NCBI RefSeq assembly: GCF_021728535.1
Contig: NZ_JAKKDU010000007.1
Location: forward strand, 124,001 to 188,000
Direction: 5' to 3'
From: Wocania arenilitoris
GTDB lineage: Bacteria > Bacteroidota > Bacteroidia > Flavobacteriales > Flavobacteriaceae
Length of the DNA stretch: 64,000 nucleotides
The translations under genes and the position numbers were made by a program. The notes below the pieces were generated by a model, which did not search any database, was not told the origin of the DNA, and saw only the letters and a list, made by a program, of their open reading frames with translations. Positions 8,493 to 18,663 of this stretch are shown in pieces (positions within the stretch are counted from its first letter, which is position 1; every line of letters starts with the position of its first letter).

Positions 8493-9683
8493 ATGAATTT
8501 ACACGAATATCAAGGTAAAGAAATTTTAAGCACTTTTGGTGTGCGTATACAGCGCGGTATTGTTGCTCAAAATGCACAAGAAGCTGTTGCAGCTGCTAAG
8601 CAATTAACCCAAGAAACAGGTACAAGTTGGCATGTAATTAAAGCACAAGTTCATGCTGGCGGTCGTGGTAAAGGTGGAGGCGTTAAACTTGCTAAAAATT
8701 TACAAGAAGTAGAAACCATTGCAGGACAAATTATTGGGATGAACTTAATTACACCTCAAACATCTGCTGAAGGTAAAAAAGTACATCAAGTTTTAATTGC
8801 TGAAGATGTATATTACCCTGGTGAAAGTGAAACGAATGAGTTTTATATGTCGGTTTTATTAAACCGTGGCACTGGTAGAAATATGATTATGTATTCTACC
8901 GAAGGCGGTATGGACATTGAAACTGTTGCAGAAGAAACACCACATTTAATATTTACCGAGGAGATTGATCCTGCTGTTGGCTTAATGCCATTTCAAGCAA
9001 GGCGAGTTGCTTTTAATTTAGGGTTATCTGGATTAGCGTTTAAAGAAATGACTACGTTTGTTATTAATCTTTATACAGCTTATGTAAAATCAGATTCTTC
9101 TTTATTCGAAATAAACCCAGTTTTAAAAACTAGCGATAATAAAATAATGGCTGTTGATGCTAAAGTAACTATTGACGATAATGCTTTATACAGACATAAA
9201 AATTATGTTGATTTACGTGATATAAGAGAAGAAAGCGCTATAGAAGTTGAAGCTGGAGAATTAGGCTTAAACTATGTTGACCTTGATGGAAATGTAGGTT
9301 GTATGGTAAATGGTGCTGGACTTGCTATGGCTACTATGGATTTAATAAAGCAAGCCGGAGGAGAACCAGCTAACTTTTTAGATGTTGGTGGTACTGCAGA
9401 TGCTGCTCGTGTTGAAGCTGCTTTTAAAATAATTTTAAAAGACCCAGCAGTTAAAGCTATTTTAATTAATATTTTTGGAGGCATTGTGCGTTGCGACCGT
9501 GTGGCACAGGGTGTTATCGATGCTTACAAAAATATGGGTAATATTAATGTACCTATTATTGTACGATTACAGGGAACAAATGCTGATATTGCAAAAGAAT
9601 TAATTGACAATTCAGGGTTGGATGTAATGAGTGCAACCGAATTTCAAGAAGCTGCTGATAAAGTTCAACAAGTTTTAGGTTAA
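8493..9683 (+). CDS. sucC: Succinyl-CoA synthetase (ADP-forming), beta subunit
   Basis: A 396-aa ATP-grasp protein that pairs with SucD to interconvert succinyl-CoA and succinate with ATP formation in the TCA cycle. The start MNLHEYQGKEIL is the family hallmark. GGRGKGGGVKLA (about 50-61) is the ATP-grasp nucleotide loop, and FLDVGGTADAARV plus IFGGIVRCDRVAQG lie in the CoA-ligase domain. Length is normal. sucD is not adjacent, which is common in Flavobacteriaceae. A strong terminator directly follows, so it is transcribed alone. Confidence 0.97.
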   Translation: MNLHEYQGKEILSTFGVRIQRGIVAQNAQEAVAAAKQLTQETGTSWHVIKAQVHAGGRGKGGGVKLAKNLQEVETIAGQIIGMNLITPQTSAEGKKVHQVLIAEDVYYPGESETNEFYMSVLLNRGTGRNMIMYSTEGGMDIETVAEETPHLIFTEEIDPAVGLMPFQARRVAFNLGLSGLAFKEMTTFVINLYTAYVKSDSSLFEINPVLKTSDNKIMAVDAKVTIDDNALYRHKNYVDLRDIREESAIEVEAGELGLNYVDLDGNVGCMVNGAGLAMATMDLIKQAGGEPANFLDVGGTADAARVEAAFKIILKDPAVKAILINIFGGIVRCDRVAQGVIDAYKNMGNINVPIIVRLQGTNADIAKELIDNSGLDVMSATEFQEAADKVQQVLG

Positions 9684-9704
9684 ATAGTTTAAAAATATTT
9701 TTGA

Positions 9705-9740
9705 AAAAGCCTGTATCTTTTTGATATGGGCTTTTGTTTT
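9705..9740 (+). terminator. Intrinsic terminator after sucC
   Basis: The arms AAAAGCCTGTATC (9705-9717) and GATATGGGCTTTT (9723-9735) pair over 13 positions with two G-T wobbles. The loop is 5 nt and T-rich sequence follows. Confidence 0.85.
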
Positions 9741-9855
9741 TATTAACATCAAGCTCGTTTTTGTGTTAAATTGAGGTTAAATGAGGGCTTTAGCGTAACA
9801 ATAGCTGTGTTTTAATCGTCTTTAATAGTATCAACAATCATTAAAACGAATAATT

Positions 9856-10194
9856 ATGAAAAAAATCAAATCATTATTGCTAGTATTAGCAATTTCAATT
9901 AGTAGTGTACTTTCTGCAAGCACAAACAAAGAATTACCAAAATCATCATCAGTAGCGAAAGAAGTTGCAAAGCTTTTAAAAAATCCAAATTTAGATCTAA
10001 AAGAAGAAGTTTTGGTTTTTGTAAAGTTTGCATTAAACGATAATCATGAAATGGTCGTACTTTCTGTAGATTCAGATAATCGACAAATTGATAGCTTTAT
10101 TAAAAACAAGTTAAATTATGTGAAGTTAAAAGCTAAATCAAATACAGATAAAAAAATGTTTGTTATTCCAATTAGATTTCAACCTAGCAAATAG
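9856..10194 (+). CDS. Small exported protein of unknown function
   Basis: A 112-aa protein with a clear signal peptide (MKKIKSLLLVLAISISSVLSA, cleavage near residue 21). The mature part is Lys-rich. The segment EEVLVFVKFALNDNHEMVVL followed by DSDNRQIDSFIKNKLNYVKL has the strand-strand-helix-strand rhythm of a TonB C-terminal-like fold. That resemblance is weak and I would not name the family. It is probably periplasmic. It is monocistronic: 170 bp separate it from sucC, and a bidirectional terminator follows it. Confidence 0.75.
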   Translation: MKKIKSLLLVLAISISSVLSASTNKELPKSSSVAKEVAKLLKNPNLDLKEEVLVFVKFALNDNHEMVVLSVDSDNRQIDSFIKNKLNYVKLKAKSNTDKKMFVIPIRFQPSK

Positions 10195-10205
10195 TATAAT
10201 TAAAC

Positions 10206-10239
10206 AAAAAAAGCAACTTTTATGAGTTGCTTTTTTTTT
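10206..10239. terminator. Bidirectional terminator shared by convergent genes
   Basis: AGCAACT (10212-10218) pairs with AGTTGCT (10225-10231), with a 6-nt loop, flanked by seven A on the left and nine T on the right. The last codons and stop of the DUF1456 gene are formed by this hairpin. Confidence 0.9.
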
Positions 10240-10471
10240 GTTTTCCTTTTTGGGGCATTGGTCCTCGTAAATGAACAACTAAACCATTTAAAAAATTTCG
10301 TAGAATTTGGTCCCCACATTCCATGTATTTTGGATGGTCTTCTCTTCTAAAAAAAGCTCCAAGTTCACTTTTAGAAATTCTAAAATCTACTAGACCTAAA
10401 ATCTTTACAATATCATCATCTCTTAATTTTAAGGCTACACGAAGCTTTTTTAAAATATCATTATTTGTCAT
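10220..10471 (-). CDS. DUF1456 family protein (YehS-like, single repeat)
   Basis: An 83-aa protein. MTNNDILKKLRVALKLRDDD, then ILGLVDFRISKSELGAFFR and the YMECGDQILRNFLNGL segment are the conserved DUF1456 core. Known members such as YehS of E. coli carry two such repeats (about 150 aa); this one carries a single repeat plus a short Lys-rich tail. Function is unknown. The fold is small and helical, and nucleic-acid binding has been guessed for the family but not shown. Its final codons double as the transcription terminator shared with the convergent gene at 9856. Confidence 0.85.
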   Translation of the reverse strand: MTNNDILKKLRVALKLRDDDIVKILGLVDFRISKSELGAFFRREDHPKYMECGDQILRNFLNGLVVHLRGPMPQKGKQKKSNS

Positions 10472-10838
10472 AGGTTACATTTATTAATTTTTTAAGTATG
10501 TATTTTATCGATTTGCTTTTTACAAATATGCCTGACTAGCGTTTTTAATTTTTTATAAAGATACTTTAAATATTAATTTTATTGTTAAATAATAAAACTG
10601 TCTATTTTTAATTTAAATTATTGTTATTCAGTTACTTATTGTTTTGTTTTTTTTGTTTTCCATTGATATGCGATCTATGTTTTACAAAAAAATCGGATAA
10701 AAAAAATGCAGTTATGATGAAATAATTAAAATCTTCGACTAATAACGCTCTGTTTTTCGATAAGTTACATTATATCTACGATTATTAAAGAGGTCTTCTA
10801 TGTATCTTTATAGTATAATTAAATTAATCCCTTTAGTA
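10472..10838. other. AT-rich intergenic stretch, nothing recognised
   Basis: About 330-370 bp between the divergent DUF1456 and TerB-like genes. It consists largely of A/T runs. I see no ORF, strong hairpin or clear TAnnTTTG element. Confidence 0.5.
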
Positions 10839-11252
10839 ATGGTTAATAGAGTAGAAAAATTAAGTCTTTTATCTGAAATGATTGCTTTTGCAAAATATGA
10901 TAAAGACATAAAAAATATAGAATATAACTTTTTGTTAGGTGTTGCAAAACAACTTGATATTTCTCGTGAAGATTTTGACTATTTAATAGAACATCCTGTT
11001 ACATATACACATTTAAAATCTCATAGCGAGCGCATTGTTCAGTTCCATAGACTAGTTTTATTAATGAATATTGAACAAGAATATGATGAAGAAAATAAAT
11101 CTTCGGGCGTTATAAAACTTTATAATTTTGGTTTAAGAATGGGGTTAAGCCACGAATCTATTACTAAGGTTTTATATTTAATGGAAAGTTTTCCAAATAA
11201 AATTGTACCGCCAGATGTTTTAATAGATATTTTTAAAACACAGTATAATTAA
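10839..11252 (+). CDS. TerB-like helical protein
   Basis: A protein of 137 aa if started at ATG 10839. The 13 residues from the upstream ATG 10800 (hydrophobic MYLYSIIKLIPLV) look non-homologous, and I recall homologues starting at about the later Met; an AGAGG run before 10800 keeps that start possible. It is all-helical with the acidic TerB/DjlA-N-type layout (KLSLLSEMIAFAKYDKDIKN, then EYNFLLGVAKQLDIS). Flavobacterial homologues are often misnamed excinuclease subunit B because they lie next to uvrB, as here. The genes converge, and the protein has no UvrB motif. Function is unknown. Confidence 0.75.
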   Translation: MVNRVEKLSLLSEMIAFAKYDKDIKNIEYNFLLGVAKQLDISREDFDYLIEHPVTYTHLKSHSERIVQFHRLVLLMNIEQEYDEENKSSGVIKLYNFGLRMGLSHESITKVLYLMESFPNKIVPPDVLIDIFKTQYN

Positions 11253-11310
11253 AGATTTTATCTGCTAAATTTATAATTTATTTGTGTTATTAAAGCCTTT
11301 TTAGGCTATG

Positions 11311-11342
11311 GAAAAGCTAAAAGTTTATATTTTTAGCTTTTC
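11311..11342. terminator. Bidirectional terminator formed partly by uvrB coding sequence
   Basis: GAAAAGCTAAAA (11311-11322) pairs with TTTTAGCTTTTC (11331-11342) around an 8-nt loop. The uvrB stop lies at 11325-11327, so the last codons of uvrB form one arm. A smaller hairpin (AGCCT/AGGCT, about 11294-11307) precedes it for the TerB-like gene. Confidence 0.85.
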
Positions 11343-13328
11343 TAGTTTATTTTGATAATTCTTAATTTCGTCTCTAAGTTTAGCTGCAATGATAAAATCC
11401 AAAGCTTTTGCAGCTTCTTCCATTAATTTACGTTTTTCACGAATTTTCTTTTCTAATTCTGGTTTGCTTAAATATTCGCTTTCTGGTTCGGCAGCTTTTG
11501 CAGCTTCCAATTCATAACTATAGGTGCTTACCGAGTTTTTAGATAAAGCATTATTTAAACTTTTATTTAATGCTTTGGGAGTGATGTTGTTCTTTGTGTT
11601 GTAAGCAATTTGTTTTTCGCGTCTGTATTCAGTTTCATTAATGGTTTTTTGCATGCTTTTGGTAATTTTATCAGCATACATAATAGCTTTTCCATTAAGG
11701 TTTCTTGCAGCTCTACCAACGGTTTGTGTTAGTGATCGCGCCGAGCGTAAAAACCCTTCTTTATCGGCATCTAAAATTGCTACTAGCGATACTTCGGGTA
11801 AATCTAAACCTTCTCTAAGTAAGTTTACACCAACTAAAACATCAAATAAGCCTTTGCGTAAATCTTGCATAATTTCAACACGCTCTAAAGTATCAACGTC
11901 GCTATGAATATATCGACAACGTATTTGAATTCTATCTAAATATTTTGTTAATTCTTCTGCCATACGTTTGGTTAGGGTAGTAACTAAAGTGCGTTCATCT
12001 TTTTCAACACGTTGCTGTATTTCTTCAATTAAATCATCAATTTGATTTAAGCTTGGTCGTACTTCAATTTCAGGATCTAATAAACCTGTGGGGCGAATCA
12101 CTTGTTCCACATAAATACCGTTGGATTTTTGAAGTTCGTAATCTGCAGGAGTTGCGCTTACGTAGATAATCTGATTTTGTAAGGCTTCAAACTCTTCGAA
12201 TTTTAACGGCCGATTATCCATAGCAGCAGGTAATCTAAATCCATATTCTACCAAGTTTTCTTTGCGACTTCTATCTCCACCATACATTGCGTGTACTTGA
12301 GATATGGTTACATGGCTTTCATCAACAACCATTAAATAATCATCTGGGAAATAATCTAATAAACAGAATGGGCGTGTTCCAGGTTGTCTGCCATCTAAAT
12401 AGCGCGAATAGTTTTCAATACCAGAGCAATAACCTAATTCGCGTATCATTTCTAAATCAAATTCTGTACGTTCTTTAAGTCGTTTAGCTTCAAGATGCTT
12501 TCCGATTTCTTTAAAATAATCGTGCTGTTTTACTAAATCATCTTGAATATCTTTTATTGCTCCCTGTAAAATTTCTGGTGAAGTAACAAACATATTTGCA
12601 GGATATATTGTAAGTCGGTCGTATTTTTCAACAATCTCATTTGTTTGAATATTAAAGGATTCAATATCTTCTATTTCATCACCAAAAAAATGAATTCTAA
12701 AAGCATCATCTGCATAACTCGGAAAAATATCAACTGTATCACCTTTTATTCTAAAATTACCATGATGAAATTCACCTTCGGTACGCGAGTATAAACTTTG
12801 TACCAATTGATGCAAAAGTTTAGTACGTGAAATAACCTGATCTCTTTTAAGTGTGATGACATTTTTTTGAAATTCAACAGGGTTTCCTATACCATATAAG
12901 CATGATACCGATGCAACAACTATTACATCACTACGACCAGAGAGTAGGGAAGACGTTGTACTTAAACGCATCTTCTCTATTTCTTCATTTATAGATAGGT
13001 CTTTTTCTATGTAAACTCCAGAAACGGGAATATAGGCTTCGGGTTGATAATAGTCGTAATACGATACAAAATACTCAACAGCATTGTCTGGAAAAAATTG
13101 TTTAAACTCAGAATATAATTGAGCTGCTAGTGTTTTGTTGTGTGCCAAAACTAAAGTTGGTCGTTGTACTTCTTTAATAACATTTGCAACTGTAAATGTT
13201 TTTCCAGAACCTGTTACACCAAGTAATGTTTGATATTTTTCATCAGCATTTATACCATCAACTAATTGCTGTATAGCTTGTGGTTGATCACCGGTGGGAT
13301 TAAATTCTGAATCGATTTTGAATTGCAT
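11325..13328 (-). CDS. uvrB: Excinuclease ABC subunit B
   Basis: A 667-aa DNA helicase-like subunit of UvrABC nucleotide excision repair. Walker A is GVTGSGKTF (about 38-46). The beta-hairpin region is YYDYYQPEAYIPVSGVYIEK (about 91-110). Motif YVSATPADYE and GLDLPEVSLVAILDADKEGF follow, and QTVGRAARN is motif VI. A C-terminal UVR domain (about 625-660) that binds UvrC closes the protein. Length and order are canonical. It is monocistronic, with a 27-bp gap to the giant gene's end on the left of its start. Confidence 0.98.
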   Translation of the reverse strand: MQFKIDSEFNPTGDQPQAIQQLVDGINADEKYQTLLGVTGSGKTFTVANVIKEVQRPTLVLAHNKTLAAQLYSEFKQFFPDNAVEYFVSYYDYYQPEAYIPVSGVYIEKDLSINEEIEKMRLSTTSSLLSGRSDVIVVASVSCLYGIGNPVEFQKNVITLKRDQVISRTKLLHQLVQSLYSRTEGEFHHGNFRIKGDTVDIFPSYADDAFRIHFFGDEIEDIESFNIQTNEIVEKYDRLTIYPANMFVTSPEILQGAIKDIQDDLVKQHDYFKEIGKHLEAKRLKERTEFDLEMIRELGYCSGIENYSRYLDGRQPGTRPFCLLDYFPDDYLMVVDESHVTISQVHAMYGGDRSRKENLVEYGFRLPAAMDNRPLKFEEFEALQNQIIYVSATPADYELQKSNGIYVEQVIRPTGLLDPEIEVRPSLNQIDDLIEEIQQRVEKDERTLVTTLTKRMAEELTKYLDRIQIRCRYIHSDVDTLERVEIMQDLRKGLFDVLVGVNLLREGLDLPEVSLVAILDADKEGFLRSARSLTQTVGRAARNLNGKAIMYADKITKSMQKTINETEYRREKQIAYNTKNNITPKALNKSLNNALSKNSVSTYSYELEAAKAAEPESEYLSKPELEKKIREKRKLMEEAAKALDFIIAAKLRDEIKNYQNKLEKLKI

Positions 13329-13355
13329 TTTGCAAAATTAAGCAAAATATATGTG

Positions 13356-16300
13356 TTAGCGCTTTAAAGTAAAATGCCCCATAAATTGCCTGCCATCTTG
13401 AAGATAGACTTTAAACCAATAATCGCTTGTGGGAAGTAAAGCACCATTAAAAGTACCATCCCAACCATCAGATTCCGCTGATAGTTGTTTGATTAATTTT
13501 CCATACCTGTCGTATATAAAAATGGTACTGTTTGGTTGAAATGTACTATTTATTCCTTTTATTTTCCAAACGTCATTTGTGCCATCTCCATTTGGTGTAA
13601 AAAACTTAGCATGTCCAATAACAGAAATGGGTAGTGTTGCCACTCCACAAATATTATCTTTAACATAAATAGTATAAAAACCTGCTCTTACATTAGTAAA
13701 AATGGGTTCATCTTGATAAACTATAAAAGGAGAGCCTTCTTCTCTTAATCCAAATTTGTAGTCTCCCATACCTAAATTGGTTGTGTTTATGGTTACAGAA
13801 TTGTTTTCAGTAATATCAATTATAGTAACGTCATCAAGTGTAATGGTAGCTAATTCTGAAGCATCAACAAATATTTCTCTGGTTCTAGAGCATCCAGTAC
13901 CATCGGTTTTTGATAATGTTATTGAATAGGTACCTGGGTTTGAAACTGTAATCTCTTCATCGTTTGAGATGAATTGATTTTTTATTGTGCCATCTAAACT
14001 TGTCCATGTCCATTCATAATCAAAGGTTTCTGTTATGCTAGTGCCAAAAACATCCAAAACGATATTAAAAGTTGGGTCTGAAGAGCATACAATTCTTGGT
14101 GTATCTACTGAAAATTCTGGTAGCGGATTTACTATAAATTCTATGTTTGTAGAGGCTATACAATTTGTATTGATAGGATTTACAAGGTCTACAGTTATCA
14201 TTTGATTTTGTGAAATAAGCGGATTAGGTAGTGTTGTACTATTGGTTATTGAAATGCCGTTCTCATCTATGTAATTGAAAAAAATATCCATTCCTGTTTG
14301 AGACCCTTTTATTGTGCTTTCAAAAGAAGAGGTATCAAAAGGAAAATAGCCATCATCATCTAAATCACCTGCATCGCCGTCACATACAATTTGGGCTGGT
14401 ATTGCGTTAGCAACGGGTTGCTCATCTACAATAAATTCAAGGGTTGTTTCATCATAACATGGTCCATTAGGATCGTTAGTTGCATTGTTCGTAACTCTTA
14501 TATCGATAATTTGACTTGATGTTAAAAAAGGATTTGGTAAACTAGATGCAGTAACTTGTGTACCAGTAATATCTAAAAAAGTATAACTTACAGAGACATT
14601 GGCTAATGATTGACCATTAAGTAAATCTGCTTCTATTTGAGATGTGTCAAAAGGATAAGTTACTACTGCATCACTTGTATCAAAATCACATTGCCTTTGA
14701 ATGCTAACAGGGTTAGCTGTTGGTAATGCTTCAACATTTAAAAAATTTGGAAATTCTTCTAATCCGAGGCAATTATTACCCAAATCACTTTTTACACGAA
14801 CCCAAATATCTTGTGAATTAGGGCTATTTGTGTTTTGATGATTGGTTATATCTAAAATCTCATTGGTTTCTAATTCGGCATCTAATTGGCTTTCATAAAA
14901 ATGTACAGTTACACTAAATGTTGAAAAAAGGGTATTAGAAATATAATCCCTTATATCAGAAAAATCGAAAGTAGAAATACCATCTCTATTATCTAAGCCA
15001 TCATCACATAAGTATTTAGGTTGCGGGATGTAAGAGTTTAGCGCTGCACTGGAAGGGTTCACTTCTAAAGTTATTGAAACTACATCAAAACACCCATTAA
15101 TGTCTTCAATACCTATCCAAACTGTTTCTGGAGTGAAAGGTGTTAAATTTTGATAATTTTGAGGATTATTAATAGGCGTGTTTGCACCACTATCTAAGTA
15201 ATAAGAAAATATGAGGTTTTTAGCTACATAGTCTGGATCAATTTCTGCTTTAATATTATCTAAGGTTAAATTAAACAGAGCAATACCATCATTAGTTTCA
15301 TCATCACATTGAGAGTAAGCGTTGGGCGAATTTAAAATAGGTAATGGTAATACTGTTAGCGTCGCAGGGTCTGAATAAAATCCACAGCTATTTCCACTTC
15401 TATTTAAATTTACTCTGTATTGATTGTTATTAAAAGCTTGTGGCGTATTTGTAAGCGTTAAGGATGCTGTTAAAGAGCCACTATAATTTATGTTGTCTGT
15501 AATTAGAGACCAATTTATACCATCTGTACTAACTTCCCATTGGTAAGTTTCTGCTTCTGGGGAAACTACTGATATTGTATTAGAAGATAAAAAACAAACT
15601 TCAGTATTTGCTGGTTGTGTGGTAATAGAAAGTGGCGCAAAATCTAGATAATCACTATTAGGTAATGTATATCCATCTGTGGCGTTAGTAACTAATCCTT
15701 GACCGGTATTAAAATCGGGTATTAAATCTATCACGACATTATTATCACCTAAAAAATTATCGTTGTTAGCATCAGAAAAACCTGCCTCAATAACATCTCT
15801 GCAACTATCGCCATCAGAATCTTCATCAATATAACTGAATATAGTATCTGCATCAAAATCATTCAAGGTATAACCTATTAAGTTACTGTCTGGGGCTGTT
15901 TCGGCATTGTCGTCCCATCCGTTAATTCCAATATTTGGTCCATCAACAATTCCGTTTAAATCTGTATCAGATAATAATCCTAATTGCCCAGATTCAATTA
16001 AATCAGTAATCCCATCATTATCACTATCTAAATCGTAAAAATCAGGTACAGAATCATTATCTGTATCTATAGGGAGGTTATTAATATCATAAACATCATC
16101 TAAACCATTAACATCGGCATCAATTCCAGAGAGTGCTATTAAGGTGCCTTGGTTTTCAACAAAATCAGGTATACCGTCATTATCGCTATCTAAATCTAAT
16201 TCGTCTTTTATACCATCAAAATCATTATCATTTTTAAAGCAGGTTAATGAAATATTACTTCGAAAAGTTGATGAATCATTAATATTTGCTAAAATGTGTT

Positions 16301-18536
16301 TGAATGTAAACCCATCAACTTGATTTGCAAAAAATTGATAAGGCGTTGTTCCTATTGGTGTAGGGTTTACTCTAAAGTGAATTTCTGAACCTGAAATTTG
16401 TGTGACTCCAGATTCGAAAATACCATCAAAGTTTGAATCTACTAGTAATCGATTATCAGGGTCAATTAAAGTAATATTTTTATTATTTGGTAAAATTTTA
16501 GCAATAAAATACTCTCCATCAGCTGATGAGTGTGCTACTGAATTGTCCTCAGATAATTTGATATTAACAGATTCTGTAAATGTTATAGAATAATCATTTT
16601 CAGCATTCGTAGCGGGACTAATACTACTAGTAAAGTTTCCTATGTTATTGCCAGTAAAAGTGTTTAGGTTGCTCGAACTGTTAGCTTGAGTGTAAACTCC
16701 ATTTGCTATTAGTGAGTTTGTTGAATTATCTTGAAAAATGAGTTGTGGTGTGTTTAGATTTGTAATGTTAAGTATAACATCGCCTCTTGATTCGGTACAG
16801 TTTAGAATACCATCATTATCATTATCAATGTCAATATTATCAATAATACCGTCATTATCAATGTCATCTGGACAAATACTAACAGGAACTTCGACAGATT
16901 CAAGTGTTAATCCAGAACAAGTTATTACACCAACTAACTTATATTTTCCAGGATTGGTAGGAGTTATAGTTGGATTTGAATTCATCAAATCTACAAAGCC
17001 ACTTCCCGAGCCATCATCAAAATACCAAGTAAAGCTGTCAAAATTCTGTGCATTAGCTACGGTTAAATCTATATTAGGAATACAATTACCTAACGTTATA
17101 AATTGAGCATCAAAATTAATTTCTGGTGGAGAAGGAAAACCCGAGTAAAAACTACCAGTTGTTGCCGCACCACTTCTATTAAAATATGCTACATAAAGCT
17201 CATCATCTCCTTGTACAGAAACATCGCCACCTAGTCCAGTTACTCTATAAGTAACATAACCTAAGTTTCCTGTTACTGTACTTGGACCAATAACATTTAC
17301 ACCAAATGGTTGTGAATTTATTGGAGTATTATTTATTGATACTGTAGCCCCGACTTTTGTTACAATTGAGACTCCGCTTTCACCATTTTGATTAAATTGA
17401 GCACCACCAATAAAATCTAGAGCAGCAATATTATCTATATTTCCTCTAGCTTCGCAACTTAATGGCGGCACAAAAAACATACCTTGATTGGCTTCAGAAT
17501 TTGTTCCAATTCCTTGGTAAACAAAAACAGGTGTAGAGGTTTCAATATACATATTTCCATTGGCTGTATAATTGAATCCTTCTAATAATTCATATCTTCC
17601 AGTAATAGTGAAAGGAGATTCTCCATTAACACTTATTGTTGTATTTGGAGTATGCGGAACAACCAAAACATTTTCCCAATCATTACTACCAATACCTTTT
17701 ACACAAATATATTTAGTTCCAACTTTTGAAAGGCCGGCTATTTGATCAATGCCATAATCTCTTCCATTACCACTTGCATCACCAAAACTACCATTTGCAG
17801 ATCCACAGTTAACAACTATGGGTTTATCTGAAGTGACTAAAGTGCCAATTAGTCCATCTCGATTAATTGCTGTGTCTACAATACGAGTAGCAATGGTATA
17901 ACTTTCTCCTTCATTTAAAATAATATTTATTGGAAAAGCACCAGTATAGCCTTCTATGTCTATTCCTGTTTGAAAATCATCAAAGGTTACTTGTGTGTTA
18001 TCCCCTGTAGCCATTACAGAAACAAAGTTTAGATAATTAGGTTCTGTTGCTCCTTCACTGGTAAAACTACCAACTCTAAAAGTAGTACCTAAAGCAGAAA
18101 GTCCTTTACTAACCAATGCTCCTGCTTGTGGAGGACTACCGCCGCCGCCAGCACGCATTCTAACAGATACATAAATCAAATCTTCTGCTTCAATTATAAA
18201 GCCTTTGTTATTTACTACAACGCTTGTTTGAGAAGAAGGAATAAAAAGCTGAGTATTAGATCCAGTGCCAATTAATATAACTCCTGGGTTTGTGTTTGAT
18301 ATTACACCAGTTATATCACTACTAGTTGGCAATCCAACTTGTTTTATGGTATATGCTATATCGGCAGTACTTGGTGTTGATAGATATATGTATTGATCGT
18401 CTGGTATTGCATTATCTATACCACTTGTTAATGGCGGTATATAATGCTTTTTGCTTAATTGCGAAAAGCCACTATAGCTTATTAAAATAATTAAGCATAC
18501 AAGTAATTTTTTTAGAAGACGACTAATAATATTCAT
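13356..18536 (-). CDS. Giant T9SS surface protein, IgGFc-binding-like, 1726 aa
   Basis: A cell-surface protein with a signal peptide (1-25, ending YSGFSQ). Residues about 40-470 resemble the IgGFc-binding region of large adhesins (for example FFVPPLSCEARG and the following GG-rich strands). Calcium-binding thrombospondin type 3-like Asp repeats come next (about 555-580, DNDGIIDNIDIDNDNDGI, and about 780-920). Then an Ig-like domain and four Cys-Asp modules (CDDETNDG, CDDGLDNRDG, CDFDTSD, CDGDAGDLDDDG), a PKD-like domain, and a C-terminal type B sorting domain (FFTPNGDGTNDVWKIKG to GHFTLKR) directing secretion by the T9SS. It is the last of three related neighbouring genes. Adhesion or gliding-related binding is inferred from architecture, not shown. 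Confidence 0.88.
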   Translation of the reverse strand: MNIISRLLKKLLVCLIILISYSGFSQLSKKHYIPPLTSGIDNAIPDDQYIYLSTPSTADIAYTIKQVGLPTSSDITGVISNTNPGVILIGTGSNTQLFIPSSQTSVVVNNKGFIIEAEDLIYVSVRMRAGGGGSPPQAGALVSKGLSALGTTFRVGSFTSEGATEPNYLNFVSVMATGDNTQVTFDDFQTGIDIEGYTGAFPINIILNEGESYTIATRIVDTAINRDGLIGTLVTSDKPIVVNCGSANGSFGDASGNGRDYGIDQIAGLSKVGTKYICVKGIGSNDWENVLVVPHTPNTTISVNGESPFTITGRYELLEGFNYTANGNMYIETSTPVFVYQGIGTNSEANQGMFFVPPLSCEARGNIDNIAALDFIGGAQFNQNGESGVSIVTKVGATVSINNTPINSQPFGVNVIGPSTVTGNLGYVTYRVTGLGGDVSVQGDDELYVAYFNRSGAATTGSFYSGFPSPPEINFDAQFITLGNCIPNIDLTVANAQNFDSFTWYFDDGSGSGFVDLMNSNPTITPTNPGKYKLVGVITCSGLTLESVEVPVSICPDDIDNDGIIDNIDIDNDNDGILNCTESRGDVILNITNLNTPQLIFQDNSTNSLIANGVYTQANSSSNLNTFTGNNIGNFTSSISPATNAENDYSITFTESVNIKLSEDNSVAHSSADGEYFIAKILPNNKNITLIDPDNRLLVDSNFDGIFESGVTQISGSEIHFRVNPTPIGTTPYQFFANQVDGFTFKHILANINDSSTFRSNISLTCFKNDNDFDGIKDELDLDSDNDGIPDFVENQGTLIALSGIDADVNGLDDVYDINNLPIDTDNDSVPDFYDLDSDNDGITDLIESGQLGLLSDTDLNGIVDGPNIGINGWDDNAETAPDSNLIGYTLNDFDADTIFSYIDEDSDGDSCRDVIEAGFSDANNDNFLGDNNVVIDLIPDFNTGQGLVTNATDGYTLPNSDYLDFAPLSITTQPANTEVCFLSSNTISVVSPEAETYQWEVSTDGINWSLITDNINYSGSLTASLTLTNTPQAFNNNQYRVNLNRSGNSCGFYSDPATLTVLPLPILNSPNAYSQCDDETNDGIALFNLTLDNIKAEIDPDYVAKNLIFSYYLDSGANTPINNPQNYQNLTPFTPETVWIGIEDINGCFDVVSITLEVNPSSAALNSYIPQPKYLCDDGLDNRDGISTFDFSDIRDYISNTLFSTFSVTVHFYESQLDAELETNEILDITNHQNTNSPNSQDIWVRVKSDLGNNCLGLEEFPNFLNVEALPTANPVSIQRQCDFDTSDAVVTYPFDTSQIEADLLNGQSLANVSVSYTFLDITGTQVTASSLPNPFLTSSQIIDIRVTNNATNDPNGPCYDETTLEFIVDEQPVANAIPAQIVCDGDAGDLDDDGYFPFDTSSFESTIKGSQTGMDIFFNYIDENGISITNSTTLPNPLISQNQMITVDLVNPINTNCIASTNIEFIVNPLPEFSVDTPRIVCSSDPTFNIVLDVFGTSITETFDYEWTWTSLDGTIKNQFISNDEEITVSNPGTYSITLSKTDGTGCSRTREIFVDASELATITLDDVTIIDITENNSVTINTTNLGMGDYKFGLREEGSPFIVYQDEPIFTNVRAGFYTIYVKDNICGVATLPISVIGHAKFFTPNGDGTNDVWKIKGINSTFQPNSTIFIYDRYGKLIKQLSAESDGWDGTFNGALLPTSDYWFKVYLQDGRQFMGHFTLKR

Positions 18537-18663
18537 TAAATACGGGACTATTTTCTTTAAAAAAACTAAATATATATAATTTAAGTCTTTTAGACTTAAA
18601 TAAACGCTTAAGGTTTAATTTTTAATGTTAAATAGAGAAATTCAATAGAAATTTTAAGTGATT

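Noticed and set aside
10839-11252. Second uvrB or an excinuclease subunit
   Set aside because: The protein is small and helical with no helicase motif; the label arises from adjacency to the real uvrB.
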